A DNA stretch of 35,329 bases from Candidatus Hadersleviella danica (GCA_016711405.1 JADJSZ010000011.1:1-35329); one strand, 5' to 3'; positions 9,138 to 17,607 are shown, counted from the first letter of the stretch. Numbers and translations are program-made. Notes: generated by a model not told the origin, from the letters alone.

Positions 9138-10950
9138 TTATTTATGATTAATTGAAAACGGCATAATCAATTGCGGCCCCGTCAGGGCTTGCACACGGCC
9201 GCTTAAAAACGTGCGAAACAGCTCTTCGGCCGCGCCAAAGGGGGTGGGGAGCAAATAATTCTCGTCTCTATCGGGGTAAAAATTAATGATGGGCAACAAA
9301 TGGGTGGCATCATACGGCAAATCAGCCAACTCGGCCGCTTTGGCAATGGCATCCACAAAGTCGCCGTGGCTATCCACCAATTTATGCGCCAACGCCTGCC
9401 GTCCCGTCCACACCCGCCCCTCGCAAATCGGGTCTAACTCTTCATAGGGGAGCGTACGGCCGTCGGCCACCACCTGCTTGAACTGGCCATAGATGTGCAG
9501 AATGCCCTCCCACAACACTTGCCGCTCGTCGGCCGTCAACGGATGCTCGTCATTGTAAAGCCCCGCCCGCTCCCCGCGCTCCAGCGATACTCGTTTAATG
9601 CCAATCTTCTCGTACAACCCGCCCGTATTTAAGCGCCCCATCACCACCCCAATCGAACCCGTCATGGTTCCCGGCTGGGTCATGATGTGCTGGGCAAAAG
9701 CGGCCACATAATACCCCCCCGAAGCGGCCACATTGCTCATATAAACCAACACGGGCTTCTTGCCCCGCATCCGTTGCACTTCCCGCCCAATCAAATCCGA
9801 GGCCAAGGCGGAGCCGCCCCCCGAATCCACGTGCAAAATCACGGCCGCAATGTTCTCATCCTTCTCGGCGCGGCGCAGAAGCTGTACCAACGTCTTTTCC
9901 CCCGCACTTTCGCCGCCCACCAGCGGCAGGGGAATGTCCACGGGCGGCCGTTGGCTCTCCCCCATCGTGATCATCCCCTCCAAACTAATCACCCCAATGC
10001 CCTTGCGCCCGATGTGATACGGCCGTTGCCATAATTTGCTGGCCGCCTCGTCCCATGCCATCAACTTGGCCTTGGGCAGAGGGGCAGATGGGTCTTCGGC
10101 CGTGTCTGGCTCCTCTTCGTTGGCCTCTTGCTCCCCTCTTCCTCATCGGCAGGAGCCAACACATAGGGCAGTTCATCCTCGTAATGGACGGCATCCAGCA
10201 AGCCCAACTCCCGCGCTTGCTCGGCCGAATAGGGCGCACCGTCTATCAGCGCCTTCATCTCTTCTTGGGTTTTTTGCGCCCCGTGGCCATGTCGGCCGTT
10301 AGCATGTCGTAGCTCTCATCTAGCAACCAATCCAACTGCGCTCTCTGCTCTGGCGTAATATCCGCCTTGTCGAACATGTTGGCGGCCGTTTTATAAGGCG
10401 AAATTTGGATGTTGTCGAAGCTCAACCCCAGTTTGGCGAGGGCGTTCTTTAGGAAAATCGCCTCGCTCCGCACCCCCAACACCTCAAACATGGCGCTGGG
10501 CGGGGCAATGATGAGGTCAGCGGCCGTGGCCAAATAATAAAAGCTGTTCGTCAACGCCGGGGCATAGACCACCACATGTTTTTCCGCCTCCCGCAACCGT
10601 TGCATCATGCGGCGCACGCTTTGCAAGGTGGCCAACCCCCCGCCCACATCCTGCAACACAAAGACCACGCCGCCGACATTGTCTGCATCGGCCAAAGAAC
10701 GGGCGATGCTGTTCAATTCTTGCATACTCATCGGCTCGGGCGGCAAGGGCAATTGGCGTTGGATGAACCCACGGCGGGGTGCGGCTCTTTCGGGCAGGGG
10801 GCCACTAATCGGCACGATGACGTAATCAATCAATTCGTGCCGCCGCCGCCAGTTGTGCCAGCTCGTGCCCATGTTGCGCCAACTTTCGCGCACGGCCGTG
10901 CCCACTTCGCCCAGTTCCCGCCGTAATTCGCTAAAAAAATCTTGTGCCAT
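9138..10950 (-). CDS. sppA: Signal peptide peptidase SppA, long (two-domain) type, with two frameshifts
   Basis: SppA degrades leftover signal peptides in the membrane with a Ser/Lys dyad. Joining three minus-strand frames gives about 604 residues, the length of the two-domain 67K type. The N-terminal domain (10950-10255) contains SPYKTAANMFDKADITPEQ, where K matches the catalytic Lys of the family. The C-terminal domain (10064-9138) contains AAVILHVDSGGGSALASD and NVAASGGYYVAA, where S is the nucleophile. Frame changes are needed at an A6 run near 10273, where adding one A gives GRKKTQEEMK, and in a GA-rich stretch near 10115-10140. No clear N-terminal membrane segment is seen, unlike the E. 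coli protein. Both halves are well conserved, so the frameshifts are more likely sequence errors than decay. Confidence 0.9.
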
Positions 10951-11075
10951 AAGAGTGGAATGAGTAATGATGAATAATTAGGAGGCGCAATGACTCTTAA
11001 AGTTGTTTAAGCGCCACTAATTCTTGTCGTAAGTCCATGATGTTCCTTTGAACCATAGTTCCAACACCTGAATCG

Positions 11076-11431
11076 TTACACAACTATACTGAATAATTGA
11101 CCAAACATTAGTCCCACCATCATAAGTAAAGCTATATAAACAAAAAAATGAGTATGATTTTGAACAACAGCTTGTTTAGTTAAAGCCGCCACGATGTAAG
11201 TGATTAATCCTTGAATCACTAAAAGCAAAATAAACATTTTCCAGTATCTTCAGCTGGAATAAGCCCTTGCGCATAAGATAGTCTTATATAGCTAAAGAGT
11301 GGAGAGGATAAATAGCCACTTCACAACCCTCCTAAGATACTAAAAAGAAACACAACCAATAGGTAGTTAATCGGGGATGACCTTGCGAACTTATCAAGGC
11401 TAATTTTTGAGAACATGGGTTTTGAAATCAT
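11076..11431 (-). CDS. Small AT-rich membrane protein, one frameshift (not recognised)
   Basis: The gap between sppA and tmk is clearly richer in A+T than its neighbours and holds one small membrane gene. From ATG 11431 the minus strand reads MISKPMFSKISLDKF, then a hydrophobic helix NYLLVVFLFSILGG before a stop at 11321. Shifting by one base continues with SYIRLSYAQGLIPAEDTGK into a clean 53-codon stretch (11237-11076) with two more membrane helices, ILLLVIQGLITYIVAAL and FVYIALLMMVGLMFGQLF. Restored, it is about 118 residues with three or more membrane segments. The alternative is a separate 53-residue two-helix protein starting at 11237. I recognise no family. The composition suggests a transferred or fast-evolving gene. 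Confidence 0.5.
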
Positions 11432-11474
11432 GATGTTTGCCCCTCTATGAATGAGTTGGGAATCTATTTACTCA

Positions 11475-12086
11475 TTATTCATTGCTCATTACTAATTGCT
11501 GTAGCTCTGTTTGAATGTCGGCAATCGGCCGTGCCGCGTTGAGGCGCACCCAGCGGTTGGGTTCGGCCGCTATGAGTTCGTTATAGCCCGCCCGCACCCG
11601 CTCGTAGAACGCCTGCTGTTGCAAATCCATGCGATTCATCTCGAGTTCACCCGCCACCCGCCGCTCTAAACCCGTTTGCACATCTATATCGAAGTAGAAG
11701 GTGCGCTGGGGTTGCAAGCCGCCCGTGGCAAACTGGGTAATTTGGCGCAAAGCGGCCAAATCCAGCCCACGGCCGTACCCCTGATACGCCAAAGTGCTAT
11801 CGGCGAACCTGTCGCACAGCACCCACTGCCCTTGCGCCAGCGCGGGGCGAATCAGTTCGCCCACATGTTGGGCGCGGGAAGCGGCGTAGAGGAGGATTTC
11901 GGCCTCGGCCGTCATGGCCGTGTTCTGCACATCGTGCAAAACCTGCCGCACTTGTTCGGCAATGGGTGTGCCGCCCGGCTCCCGTGTCACAACAACAGAC
12001 AAACCCCGCTGGCGCAGAAAATCGGCCAACAAAGTAATCTGCGTCGTCTTGCCGCTCCCTTCGGAGCCTTCAAAAGTGATGAACAT
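11475..12086 (-). CDS. tmk: Thymidylate kinase
   Basis: This cytosolic kinase phosphorylates dTMP to dTDP with ATP, for dTTP synthesis. The 203 residues are the usual family length. The P-loop FEGSEGSGKTTQ is at residues 4-15, and TREPGGTPIAEQVR (about 34-47) holds the dTMP-contacting Arg. LLYAASRAQH and the DRF motif in VLCDRFADSTLAYQGYGRG (about 89-107) are present, as is the LID region near RVAGELEMNRMD. The start ATG at 12086 follows the MFITFEGSEGSGKTT pattern of the family, though no Shine-Dalgarno sequence is evident upstream. The gene is intact and on the same strand as the neighbouring minus genes, but separated by long gaps. Confidence 0.96.
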   Translation of the reverse strand: MFITFEGSEGSGKTTQITLLADFLRQRGLSVVVTREPGGTPIAEQVRQVLHDVQNTAMTAEAEILLYAASRAQHVGELIRPALAQGQWVLCDRFADSTLAYQGYGRGLDLAALRQITQFATGGLQPQRTFYFDIDVQTGLERRVAGELEMNRMDLQQQAFYERVRAGYNELIAAEPNRWVRLNAARPIADIQTELQQLVMSNE

Positions 12087-12108
12087 GAGGAGGAAGGGAT
12101 AGAGATTG

Positions 12109-12168
12109 GAGATAGAGATAGAGGAAACGTAGTTGTCCAGCCTAACACGACTCCTCTATCTCTATCTC
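12109..12168. repeat. Hairpin with arms of GAGATA words
   Basis: A perfect 16-bp inverted repeat, GAGATAGAGATAGAGG against CCTCTATCTCTATCTC, with a loop of about 28 bp. It lies between tmk and the 41-residue microprotein gene, both minus, and could act as a terminator or processing hairpin. Similar words occur at 23675-23705. Confidence 0.7.
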
Positions 12169-12181
12169 TACACTCTATCTT

Positions 12182-12307
12182 TTACAAAACCAACACACCA
12201 AGCATTGTCAGCACCAAGGTGATGACTCCGCAGGCGGCCATGACCCCGATGAAGATAGCCAGCGATAAGACGAGGCCCGTTTCCGAGCCGTTGTTTTCTT
12301 CTTCCAT
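12182..12307 (-). CDS. Membrane microprotein, 41 residues (not recognised)
   Basis: The reading frame starts MEEENNGSETG, an acidic polar head, and continues as one long hydrophobic segment (about residues 12-41: LVLSLAIFIGVMAACGVITL and on to VLVL at the very C-terminus). It is either one long or two tight membrane helices. Codon use and CG content match the neighbouring genes. A few bases upstream of the ATG the minus strand has AAATCA rather than a strong ribosome binding site. It precedes tmk on the same strand, with the GAGATA hairpin between them. I recognise no family. The clear head-plus-helix pattern argues for a real gene, but with 41 codons chance cannot be ruled out. Confidence 0.5.
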   Translation of the reverse strand: MEEENNGSETGLVLSLAIFIGVMAACGVITLVLTMLGVLVL

Positions 12308-12434
12308 GATTGATTTACCTCATTTGTCAAAATGTGATGGGAACTGGGGGGAATTTTAACCCATCGTGGGCGGTTAGAGTAGAGGGGCGAATATGGAGGG
12401 GTGTACGAATAGCTTGTCAATCGTGTCCTTTTTC

Positions 12435-12523
12435 AACGCAAAGTCGCAAAGAAGCGAAGGCGCAAAGGGTTGTTGGTTATTTCAGACAACTCTTTGCGTC
12501 TTTGCACCTTTGCGACTTTGCGT
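12435..12523. repeat. Long inverted repeat of CTTTGCG words
   Basis: The left arm starts AACGCAAAGTCGCAAAG and the right arm ends CTTTGCGACTTTGCGTT, with about 35 imperfectly paired bases per arm and a short loop near 12473-12484. A further arm-like piece with TTTGCGCCTTTGCGTC lies at 12558-12575. It fills the gap (12308-12592) before the nucleotidyltransferase gene. Related words occur at 26105-26130. It is a REP-like dispersed repeat; any function is unknown. Confidence 0.65.
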
Positions 12524-12592
12524 TAAATTGCTAAACAGCTTGTTCGTATATCCTGATTTTGCGCCTTTGCGTCTTGGCGTTAAATTAAGGGC

Positions 12593-13504
12593 ATGATTCC
12601 CCACCAACTCCCTTGCATTATCACGGCCGGGGGCATTCCCACGCCCCGCGACCCGCTTTTTGCCCTGACAAATGGACGGCCGAAGGCTATGCTGGACATG
12701 CACGGCCGCCCCATGCTCCAATGGGTGCTGGATGGCGTGCAAGGGGCGGCGTGTGTGGGGGATGTTGTGGTCGTGGGATTGGATGACGCGGCCGACAGGG
12801 AGGCTTTACGGCCGCAAAGACCCGTTCATCACCTGCCCAACCAGCGCAGTTTGGTGGGCAATGTGCAAGCGGGCTTGCAATGGGTGCGCCAGAACCTGCC
12901 CGAGGCGCAAATGGCTCTACTTTGCTCGGCCGATATGCACCACCTCCAATCGTTTATGGTGGATGAACTGGTGGCCGAGTGCGCCCCGTTTGATAAGCTG
13001 TTTTATTACACCATTGCCGAGCGGAAAACCATCGAGGCGCAGTATCCCAATTCGGGGCGCACGTTTACGAAGTTGCGCGATGCGGAGTTTGCGGGGGGAG
13101 ATTTGTTTGTGGTGCAACTGAAGGTGTTGGAAAAGACCCAGCCCGCCTTTTGGGAAAGCTTGACCAATGCCCGCAAACGGCCGTGGCAAATGGCGAAATT
13201 GGTCGGTTTGAAGACGTTATGGCGATTGTTGACGCGCCAGCTAACGGTGGGGGAGGCGGCCGAACTAGCTGGCCAGATGATGGGAGCCAATGGGCCGATT
13301 GGGGTCATCTTTTTGCGCCACGCGGCCGTGGCAATGGATGCCGACAAGCCCGCGCAAGTGGATTTATTGCGCCAGAAGCGGCCGATGAGCCGATTCAGAA
13401 TGACGGGGTCGCCGAATTGCCTCCATGAATCTGACACTGACGAGGAAATGCCTACGACAAAGAGAGGTGCAAGAAATGGCGAACCATTGCTTGCACCTCA
13501 ATGA
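12593..13504 (+). CDS. MobA-like nucleotidyltransferase family protein
   Basis: The 303-residue protein opens with IITAGGIPTPRDPLFALTNG and RPKAMLDMHGRPMLQWVLD, the N-terminal pattern of MobA-like GT-A fold NTP transferases. These move a nucleotidyl group onto a phosphosugar or a cofactor precursor. LLCSADMHHL (about residues 109-118) contains the metal-binding Asp expected after the central strand, and MDADKPAQVDLLRQ near the C-terminus is the typical closing segment. The substrate cannot be told. The natural end is probably near VDLLRQ: the last 30 or so residues look unlike protein and read into a hairpin repeat, so a frameshift near 13380-13400 is likely. The ATG at 12593 has a weak AAGGGC just before it. 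Confidence 0.8.
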   Translation: MIPHQLPCIITAGGIPTPRDPLFALTNGRPKAMLDMHGRPMLQWVLDGVQGAACVGDVVVVGLDDAADREALRPQRPVHHLPNQRSLVGNVQAGLQWVRQNLPEAQMALLCSADMHHLQSFMVDELVAECAPFDKLFYYTIAERKTIEAQYPNSGRTFTKLRDAEFAGGDLFVVQLKVLEKTQPAFWESLTNARKRPWQMAKLVGLKTLWRLLTRQLTVGEAAELAGQMMGANGPIGVIFLRHAAVAMDADKPAQVDLLRQKRPMSRFRMTGSPNCLHESDTDEEMPTTKRGARNGEPLLAPQ

Positions 13505-13625
13505 GAAACGCTCTTGTCCCGCTTGGGCATCCAACGCGAGGCTATAATAACACCGCACCTATCTGAACAAGATAATAGCGGAAGATAAAGCGAGTGGACG
13601 GCCGAGCATCTGACACCTTATGACA
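13464..13625 (+). repeat. Hairpin-bearing repeat element, copy 1
   Basis: It starts with a long hairpin, GAGGTGCAAG/CTTGCACCTC (13464-13473 and 13490-13499), extended by AATGG/CCATT around a CGAA loop. AACACCGCACCTAT follows at 13549-13562 and GCATCTGACACCTTATGACA at 13606-13625. Copy 2 repeats these blocks at nearly the same spacing. The first hairpin overlaps the stop codon of the nucleotidyltransferase. Confidence 0.7.
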
Positions 13626-13683
13626 CCCCTGACCCCTTTTATGCCACGGCCGAACAGATGGCGATGAGCCGACAACATAAAAT

Positions 13684-13847
13684 GAGGTGCAAACAGTGTT
13701 TAACCACTATTTGCACCTCACTTGTAAGAGGCCGTTTCCCTTTGGGGCTATCCAAACGAGGGTGAGTAAATAACACCGCACCTATCCCCCATAGAATACC
13801 CCCAGTAAGGGCCGTTGGGAGGGACGTGCATCTGACACCTTATGACA
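13684..13847 (+). repeat. Hairpin-bearing repeat element, copy 2
   Basis: The same order as copy 1: hairpin GAGGTGCAAA/TTTGCACCTC (13684-13693, 13710-13719) with an inner AGTG/CACT pairing, then AACACCGCACCTAT at 13772-13785 and GCATCTGACACCTTATGACA at 13828-13847. Between the copies the hairpin differs by paired changes (G-C to A-T at the tenth pair, and a different inner stem), while the single-stranded blocks are identical. After it, CATTTTG/CAAAATG forms a further small hairpin to about 13873. The STAND gene begins about 120 bp downstream. Together the two copies fill the 13505-13965 gap. Confidence 0.7.
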
Positions 13848-13965
13848 TTTTGGTGCCCCAGTAGGACAAAATGTGCCAAGAGGAGCCAAATAGCGTATAA
13901 CATGCCTCGATTATCATATTTTGGGGAGCCTATTTCAGCCTATGGCGTGGATGAAGGACAACCAT

Positions 13966-15408
13966 ATGATGATACCTCCCATTACCCAAGAGCAAATTAA
14001 ACAAGCTTTGCAAGCTGTTCACCCAGATGTGTCAGCCAGCCTCCCCTTTCCCTTGCAAGAGTTGCAGGCGGTGCGAAATTTGCTGGCTAATGAAAATTCT
14101 TATGATGTGGCAAGCGAAGTGAAGGCGGCCGTACACAGTTTTTTGACCCAAGCGGTGGTTATTTTGGCGGGAAAATACCCCCAGCAGGCCGAAATTTTGC
14201 GCACGCGCTATTTAGATGGGTTAACGATTGACAAAACAGTTCTTAAGTATGTAGATGACAAGAATTTTTCGATAACAAGAGAAAATGTGCCGAAGGCATT
14301 GCAGAGGGGGAGCCAGTATTTGGAGCCGATTATCAATGAATTGGAGGGGAAGGCCACGGCCGCGCACAAGCAAAAGCTCTTGGAGCAGATGGGCAAGCCC
14401 AATTATGAGCAACGGGTGGGCACGGCCGACTTGCCCACGCAACTGGCACGGGAAGTCACGGGCGACGGCCGTAATCTTATCATCACAGGCATTGGGGGGC
14501 TGGGCAAAACAACATTGGCGCACGCTGTTATTTTGGCCGCGATTAACCAATATGCTTATCACCGCATTGTGACGATTCGGGTGGACCAAGGGGGGCTAAA
14601 TATCCACCTGTTCCAAAAGAAAATTGCGGATGCGGTGGGGATAGAGACGAATCTTAGTGGGGAGGCGCGTTATGCGGGCGCTTGTTATAAGCTCAAAACA
14701 ATGGCTTATCTGGTGCTGATAGATAATGTGGAGACGGATATTGCGGATATTGTGGATGAATTGGCCGATTTGACGAACCCGAGCCACTTTATTGTGACGA
14801 TGCGGGAGCAACCGACGCGGCACGGCCGCATGTTGGTGCATCCTTTGCAACAATTGACGGTGGCGGAAGCGGGCGAACTGGTTCGCGCCACGGCCGTCTC
14901 CCTGCAATTAACCGATTTAATCCATGCCGATGAAGCAATCGTGCAGAAAATTTATGATGTGGTGGGCGGAAACCCCCTCGCCCTGATTCTGGTGGTTGGG
15001 TTGACGAAGACAATGAGCTTGCCACGGGTGCTGGACAATTTGCCGCGAGCCAACCACCACAATATCCGTGAGATGTATCGCCACATTTATACCCGTGTGT
15101 GGCATTCGCTGAACACGGCCGAAAAAATGTTGTTGCAGATAATGGCTACCACGGGTGAAAGCGGGGCGGAGCAGTGGGATATTTTGGAAAGTGTGCAGGA
15201 AGAGTTGCCCGATATAACGGAAGTTGATGTTCATGAGGCCATTGACACCTTGGTTCAGCGTTCACTAATGCAAGTCAACGGCTCCGCCTTGAATCCTAGC
15301 TATTGGTACACCATCCACAACCTGACCAAGACGTTTGTGCAGGAGAACGTGTTGCAGTGGGTGGATGTTGATGGGGGTGCAGAGGATGAGAATGATGGAA
15401 AGCATTGA
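13966..15408 (+). CDS. STAND (NB-ARC) NTPase with N-terminal HTH-like region
   Basis: STAND NTPases are molecular switches that bind ATP, oligomerise on a trigger and activate an effector. They serve in transcription control, cell death or phage defence. The core shows the P-loop ITGIGGLGKTTLA, kinase-2 YLVLIDNVETD, a sensor-like HFIVTMREQPTRHG segment and the GxP motif VVGGNPLALIL, followed by a winged-helix part up to YWYTIHNLTKTFVQ. The N-terminal about 130 residues contain ILRTRYLDGLTIDKTVLKYV and further helices, resembling a sigma-region-4-like helix-turn-helix. No enzymatic effector domain is visible. I choose ATG 13966 because AAGGA lies 7 nt upstream; in-frame ATGs at 13942 and 13951 are alternatives. 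The TPR gene overlaps its end, so sensing repeats and switch are split over two proteins. Confidence 0.88.
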   Translation: MMIPPITQEQIKQALQAVHPDVSASLPFPLQELQAVRNLLANENSYDVASEVKAAVHSFLTQAVVILAGKYPQQAEILRTRYLDGLTIDKTVLKYVDDKNFSITRENVPKALQRGSQYLEPIINELEGKATAAHKQKLLEQMGKPNYEQRVGTADLPTQLAREVTGDGRNLIITGIGGLGKTTLAHAVILAAINQYAYHRIVTIRVDQGGLNIHLFQKKIADAVGIETNLSGEARYAGACYKLKTMAYLVLIDNVETDIADIVDELADLTNPSHFIVTMREQPTRHGRMLVHPLQQLTVAEAGELVRATAVSLQLTDLIHADEAIVQKIYDVVGGNPLALILVVGLTKTMSLPRVLDNLPRANHHNIREMYRHIYTRVWHSLNTAEKMLLQIMATTGESGAEQWDILESVQEELPDITEVDVHEAIDTLVQRSLMQVNGSALNPSYWYTIHNLTKTFVQENVLQWVDVDGGAEDENDGKH

Positions 15409-16585
15409 GGCAGTGGGGGATTTAAACAAAATGATGGGCAATCGGGTGCGCCGTTTACACAAGCATGTGGAAATTTTAACCACGGCCGACCCCGAAGAGC
15501 TTCTACGCTGGCTGGATAGGCTGACTGTTTTGGTGCAAAACGCTTGTCGCTACCCCGAACTTGTGCCCACGGCGGCCGATTTAGCACTTGAGGCGTATCC
15601 ACACAGCGAACGGCGAGGAGCGAGTGCTTATTGGCAACCCACTTTTAATCTTTTGCGCCATGCTTTGGCTGGCTCGGGCCACCCAACCCAAGAAGTGCAG
15701 GTGCTGAACCGTTTGGGACAGCAACATCGCCTGCAATCGGAGCTAGAACCTGCTCTTTCCCATCATCAAGAGGCGTTAAATTTGGCCTATCATTTGGAAG
15801 AGAGCCAATGGTTGGCGCAAACGAACTGGCATTTGGCCGAAGCTTACCGTTTTCAGAGGCAATTTGACCTTGCTCGCAACCATGCCTTGCAAGCATGGCA
15901 GTTTTGGCAGGAGACAGATGCGGAGCCAGAGCGTTGGCGGGGGGCGGTGGCGAATACGTTGGGCATTATTGCGGCCTCGCAGAAGGATTATGAGACGGCC
16001 GCTGTTTATTTTGAGCAAGCCCGTGCCACCCATCTGCAATTAAACTTGCCGATTGAGGTGGGTAGGAACCTGCTCAACCTTGGCTGGGTGGCTATGGAGC
16101 AAAAGGAGCTGGAACGCGCCCGTGTTTGTTATGAAATGGCCCTTGAATGGGTGGGGGATAACACGGCCGATAAAATCCCCATCCTCAACAACATTGGAAG
16201 CCTGTATGTTGCGCAAGAGCAGTACCAGCAAGCCTTGCAAACCTTTTACGAAGCGGAACATTTGCTCTCCCAAACAAAAATCCAACCGTTGCGCCAAGCC
16301 GAAGTGACGCACAATATCGCTTATGCCCTGCTTAATTTGGAGCAATGGGAGCAAGCCATTGCCGTGGCACAGAAAGCGGCTGGCTATTGGGAGGCGTTGG
16401 CAGAACCTGTCCAGCTCAGTAGTTTGCTTTCCATCTTGGCCAGAGCCTCGGCCGCGCACGGGGAGCGGGAGGAAGCGTTGGCCAGCTATGACCGCGCCCT
16501 CGCCTTGGTGGAAACGTTGCCCGACCAGCAAAAGTGGCGGCAAACTTTGCAAGAATGGCGGCAAGCTTTAAGCGATAATCTGTAA
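15392..16585 (+). CDS. TPR-repeat protein, partner of the STAND NTPase
   Basis: The 397-residue protein is made of TPR-like helical pairs for most of its length. Examples are ALSHHQEALNLAYHLEESQW, LAEAYRFQRQFDLARNHALQ, VAVYFEQA-type repeats near residue 200, LNNIGSLYVAQEQYQQALQT and YALLNLEQWEQAIAVAQKAA; each pairs an A and a B helix with the usual A/G/Y positions. TPRs bind peptides or other proteins. In single-chain STAND proteins such repeats sit directly C-terminal of the winged helix. Here the ATG at 15392, with AGAGGA upstream, overlaps the NTPase stop by 17 nt, implying translational coupling. The first 60 residues, including MGNRVRRLHKHVEILTTADP, are not TPR. A frameshift separating one original gene is possible, but both frames look natural. 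Confidence 0.88.
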   Translation: MMESIEAVGDLNKMMGNRVRRLHKHVEILTTADPEELLRWLDRLTVLVQNACRYPELVPTAADLALEAYPHSERRGASAYWQPTFNLLRHALAGSGHPTQEVQVLNRLGQQHRLQSELEPALSHHQEALNLAYHLEESQWLAQTNWHLAEAYRFQRQFDLARNHALQAWQFWQETDAEPERWRGAVANTLGIIAASQKDYETAAVYFEQARATHLQLNLPIEVGRNLLNLGWVAMEQKELERARVCYEMALEWVGDNTADKIPILNNIGSLYVAQEQYQQALQTFYEAEHLLSQTKIQPLRQAEVTHNIAYALLNLEQWEQAIAVAQKAAGYWEALAEPVQLSSLLSILARASAAHGEREEALASYDRALALVETLPDQQKWRQTLQEWRQALSDNL

Positions 16586-16596
16586 AGCCATCTGCT

Positions 16597-16620
16597 GTGG
16601 ACGGTCTCTGACCGCTCCAC
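16597..16620 (+). terminator. Hairpin just after the STAND/TPR pair
   Basis: GTGGACGGTC and GACCGCTCCAC form a stem with a small bulge and a TCT loop, 12 nt after the TPR stop codon. No T-run follows, so it is a weak terminator candidate. Confidence 0.35.
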
Positions 16621-16740
16621 CTTGCTAAAACGGGGGGGATGCCACCCCAAACACAAAGGATTTTAGCTAAAAAACAGCCTCTGCCTGTTTGCGCCTTTGC
16701 CCCCCAACCAAAAATCCCCTTACAAGTTGTTTATACAACC

Positions 16741-16858
16741 CCTCATCCATGTGGATGAGAGCCTAATCTATCACGATGTAAGCCCAATCTAGGTAGATTG
16801 AAGTCAAATCCATGTAGATTTGGTTTTAATCTACCTACTTTTATATTAAAAGTAGATG
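16741..16858. repeat. Series of short palindromes leading into the 21-bp array
   Basis: Four consecutive hairpin-forming sites: CTCATCCATGTGGATGAG, CAATCTAGGTAGATTG, CAAATCCATGTAGATTTG and CTACTTTTATATTAAAAGTAG. The last three share GATT/ATCTA words with the array that follows directly. The gap from 16621 to 16740 holds only a G-run and a CTTTGCG-type word. Confidence 0.65.
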
Positions 16859-17331
16859 GATTTATAACAAAGCCAGATGGGTTTATAACAAAGCCAGATA
16901 GATAAATAACAAAATTAGATAGATAAATGACAAAGCTAGATAGATAAATGACAAAAGCAGATAGATAAATGACAAAAGCAGATAGATAAATGACAAAAGC
17001 AGATAGATAAATAACAAAAGCAGATAGATTTAGACTAAAAGTAGATAGATTTAGACTAAAACTAGATGGATTTAGATTAAAACTAGATGGATTTAGACTA
17101 AAACTAGATGGATTGAGACCAAAACCAAAACTAGATGGATTGAGACCAAAACTAGATGGATTGAGATCAAAACTAGATAGATTGAGGCCAAAACTAGATG
17201 GATTGAGATCAAAACTAGATGGATTGAGACTAAAATCAGATGGATTTAAACCAAAACTAGATGGATTTAGACAAAACTAGGTGGATTTAGACCAAAACTA
17301 GGTAGATTTAGACCAAAACTAGGTGGATTAA
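16852..17331. repeat. AT-rich 21-bp tandem repeat array (about 23 copies)
   Basis: The unit changes gradually along the array from AGATAGATAAATGACAAAAG(C) to AGATGGATTTAGACTAAAAC(T) and then AGATGGATTGAGACCAAAAC(T). Copies counted at 16922-16985 are exactly 21 bp apart, and a few slips occur later (near 17120 and 17275). It is much richer in A+T than the flanks. Stops are frequent, so it is not coding. The unrelated array at 6611-7080 has the same period. Confidence 0.9.
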
Positions 17332-17394
17332 AGCGCAATCAACCATTCTTTATACCTTCTCAAGCATTTTTAAAAGCCTATTGACTAGGAAAAA

Positions 17395-17476
17395 TTGCGT
17401 TGTAGGGGCGAGGAGGCGCGGAAGTTGCTTCATACGTTTTCATCAAATCCCTTCCGTGCCTTCTTGCCCCTACAAT
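17395..17476. repeat. GTAGGGGC-ended element, left of the small peptide gene
   Basis: It starts TTGCGTTGTAGGGGCGAGG and ends CTTCTTGCCCCTACAAT, so the ends are inverted repeats. The inside carries GGCGCGGAAG and CCCTTCCGTGCC, which also pair. The copy at 18050-18126 has the same orientation and very similar sequence. Confidence 0.7.
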
Positions 17477-17565
17477 AATAATTTTGCCATCTGTCATCGT
17501 ATTTTTTAGAACACCTTTGGCATCCTTTGCACCAAAAAATAATCTTTTTATAGGTTGTTTGGATC

Positions 17566-17607
17566 CTTTCATAGAAAAGACCCCAAGTTTGCTTGAAACT
17601 TGGGGTC
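17566..17607 (-). terminator. Rho-independent terminator of the small peptide gene
   Basis: A perfect 12-bp stem, GACCCCAAGTTT/AAACTTGGGGTC, with a 5-nt loop. On the minus strand it is followed by TTTTCT. It lies 23 bp after the stop codon of the 51-residue secreted peptide, so that gene is transcribed alone. Confidence 0.8.

Noticed and set aside
16852..17331. CRISPR array or plasmid replication iterons
   Set aside because: The units are contiguous without spacers and no cas genes are present, so it is not CRISPR. No replication-initiator gene is seen and the neighbours (lon, tmk, nadE) are chromosomal.
17378..17572. 64-residue minus-strand frame after the small peptide gene
   Set aside because: It overlaps the terminator region and the GTAGGGGC element, has no ribosome binding site and resembles nothing.
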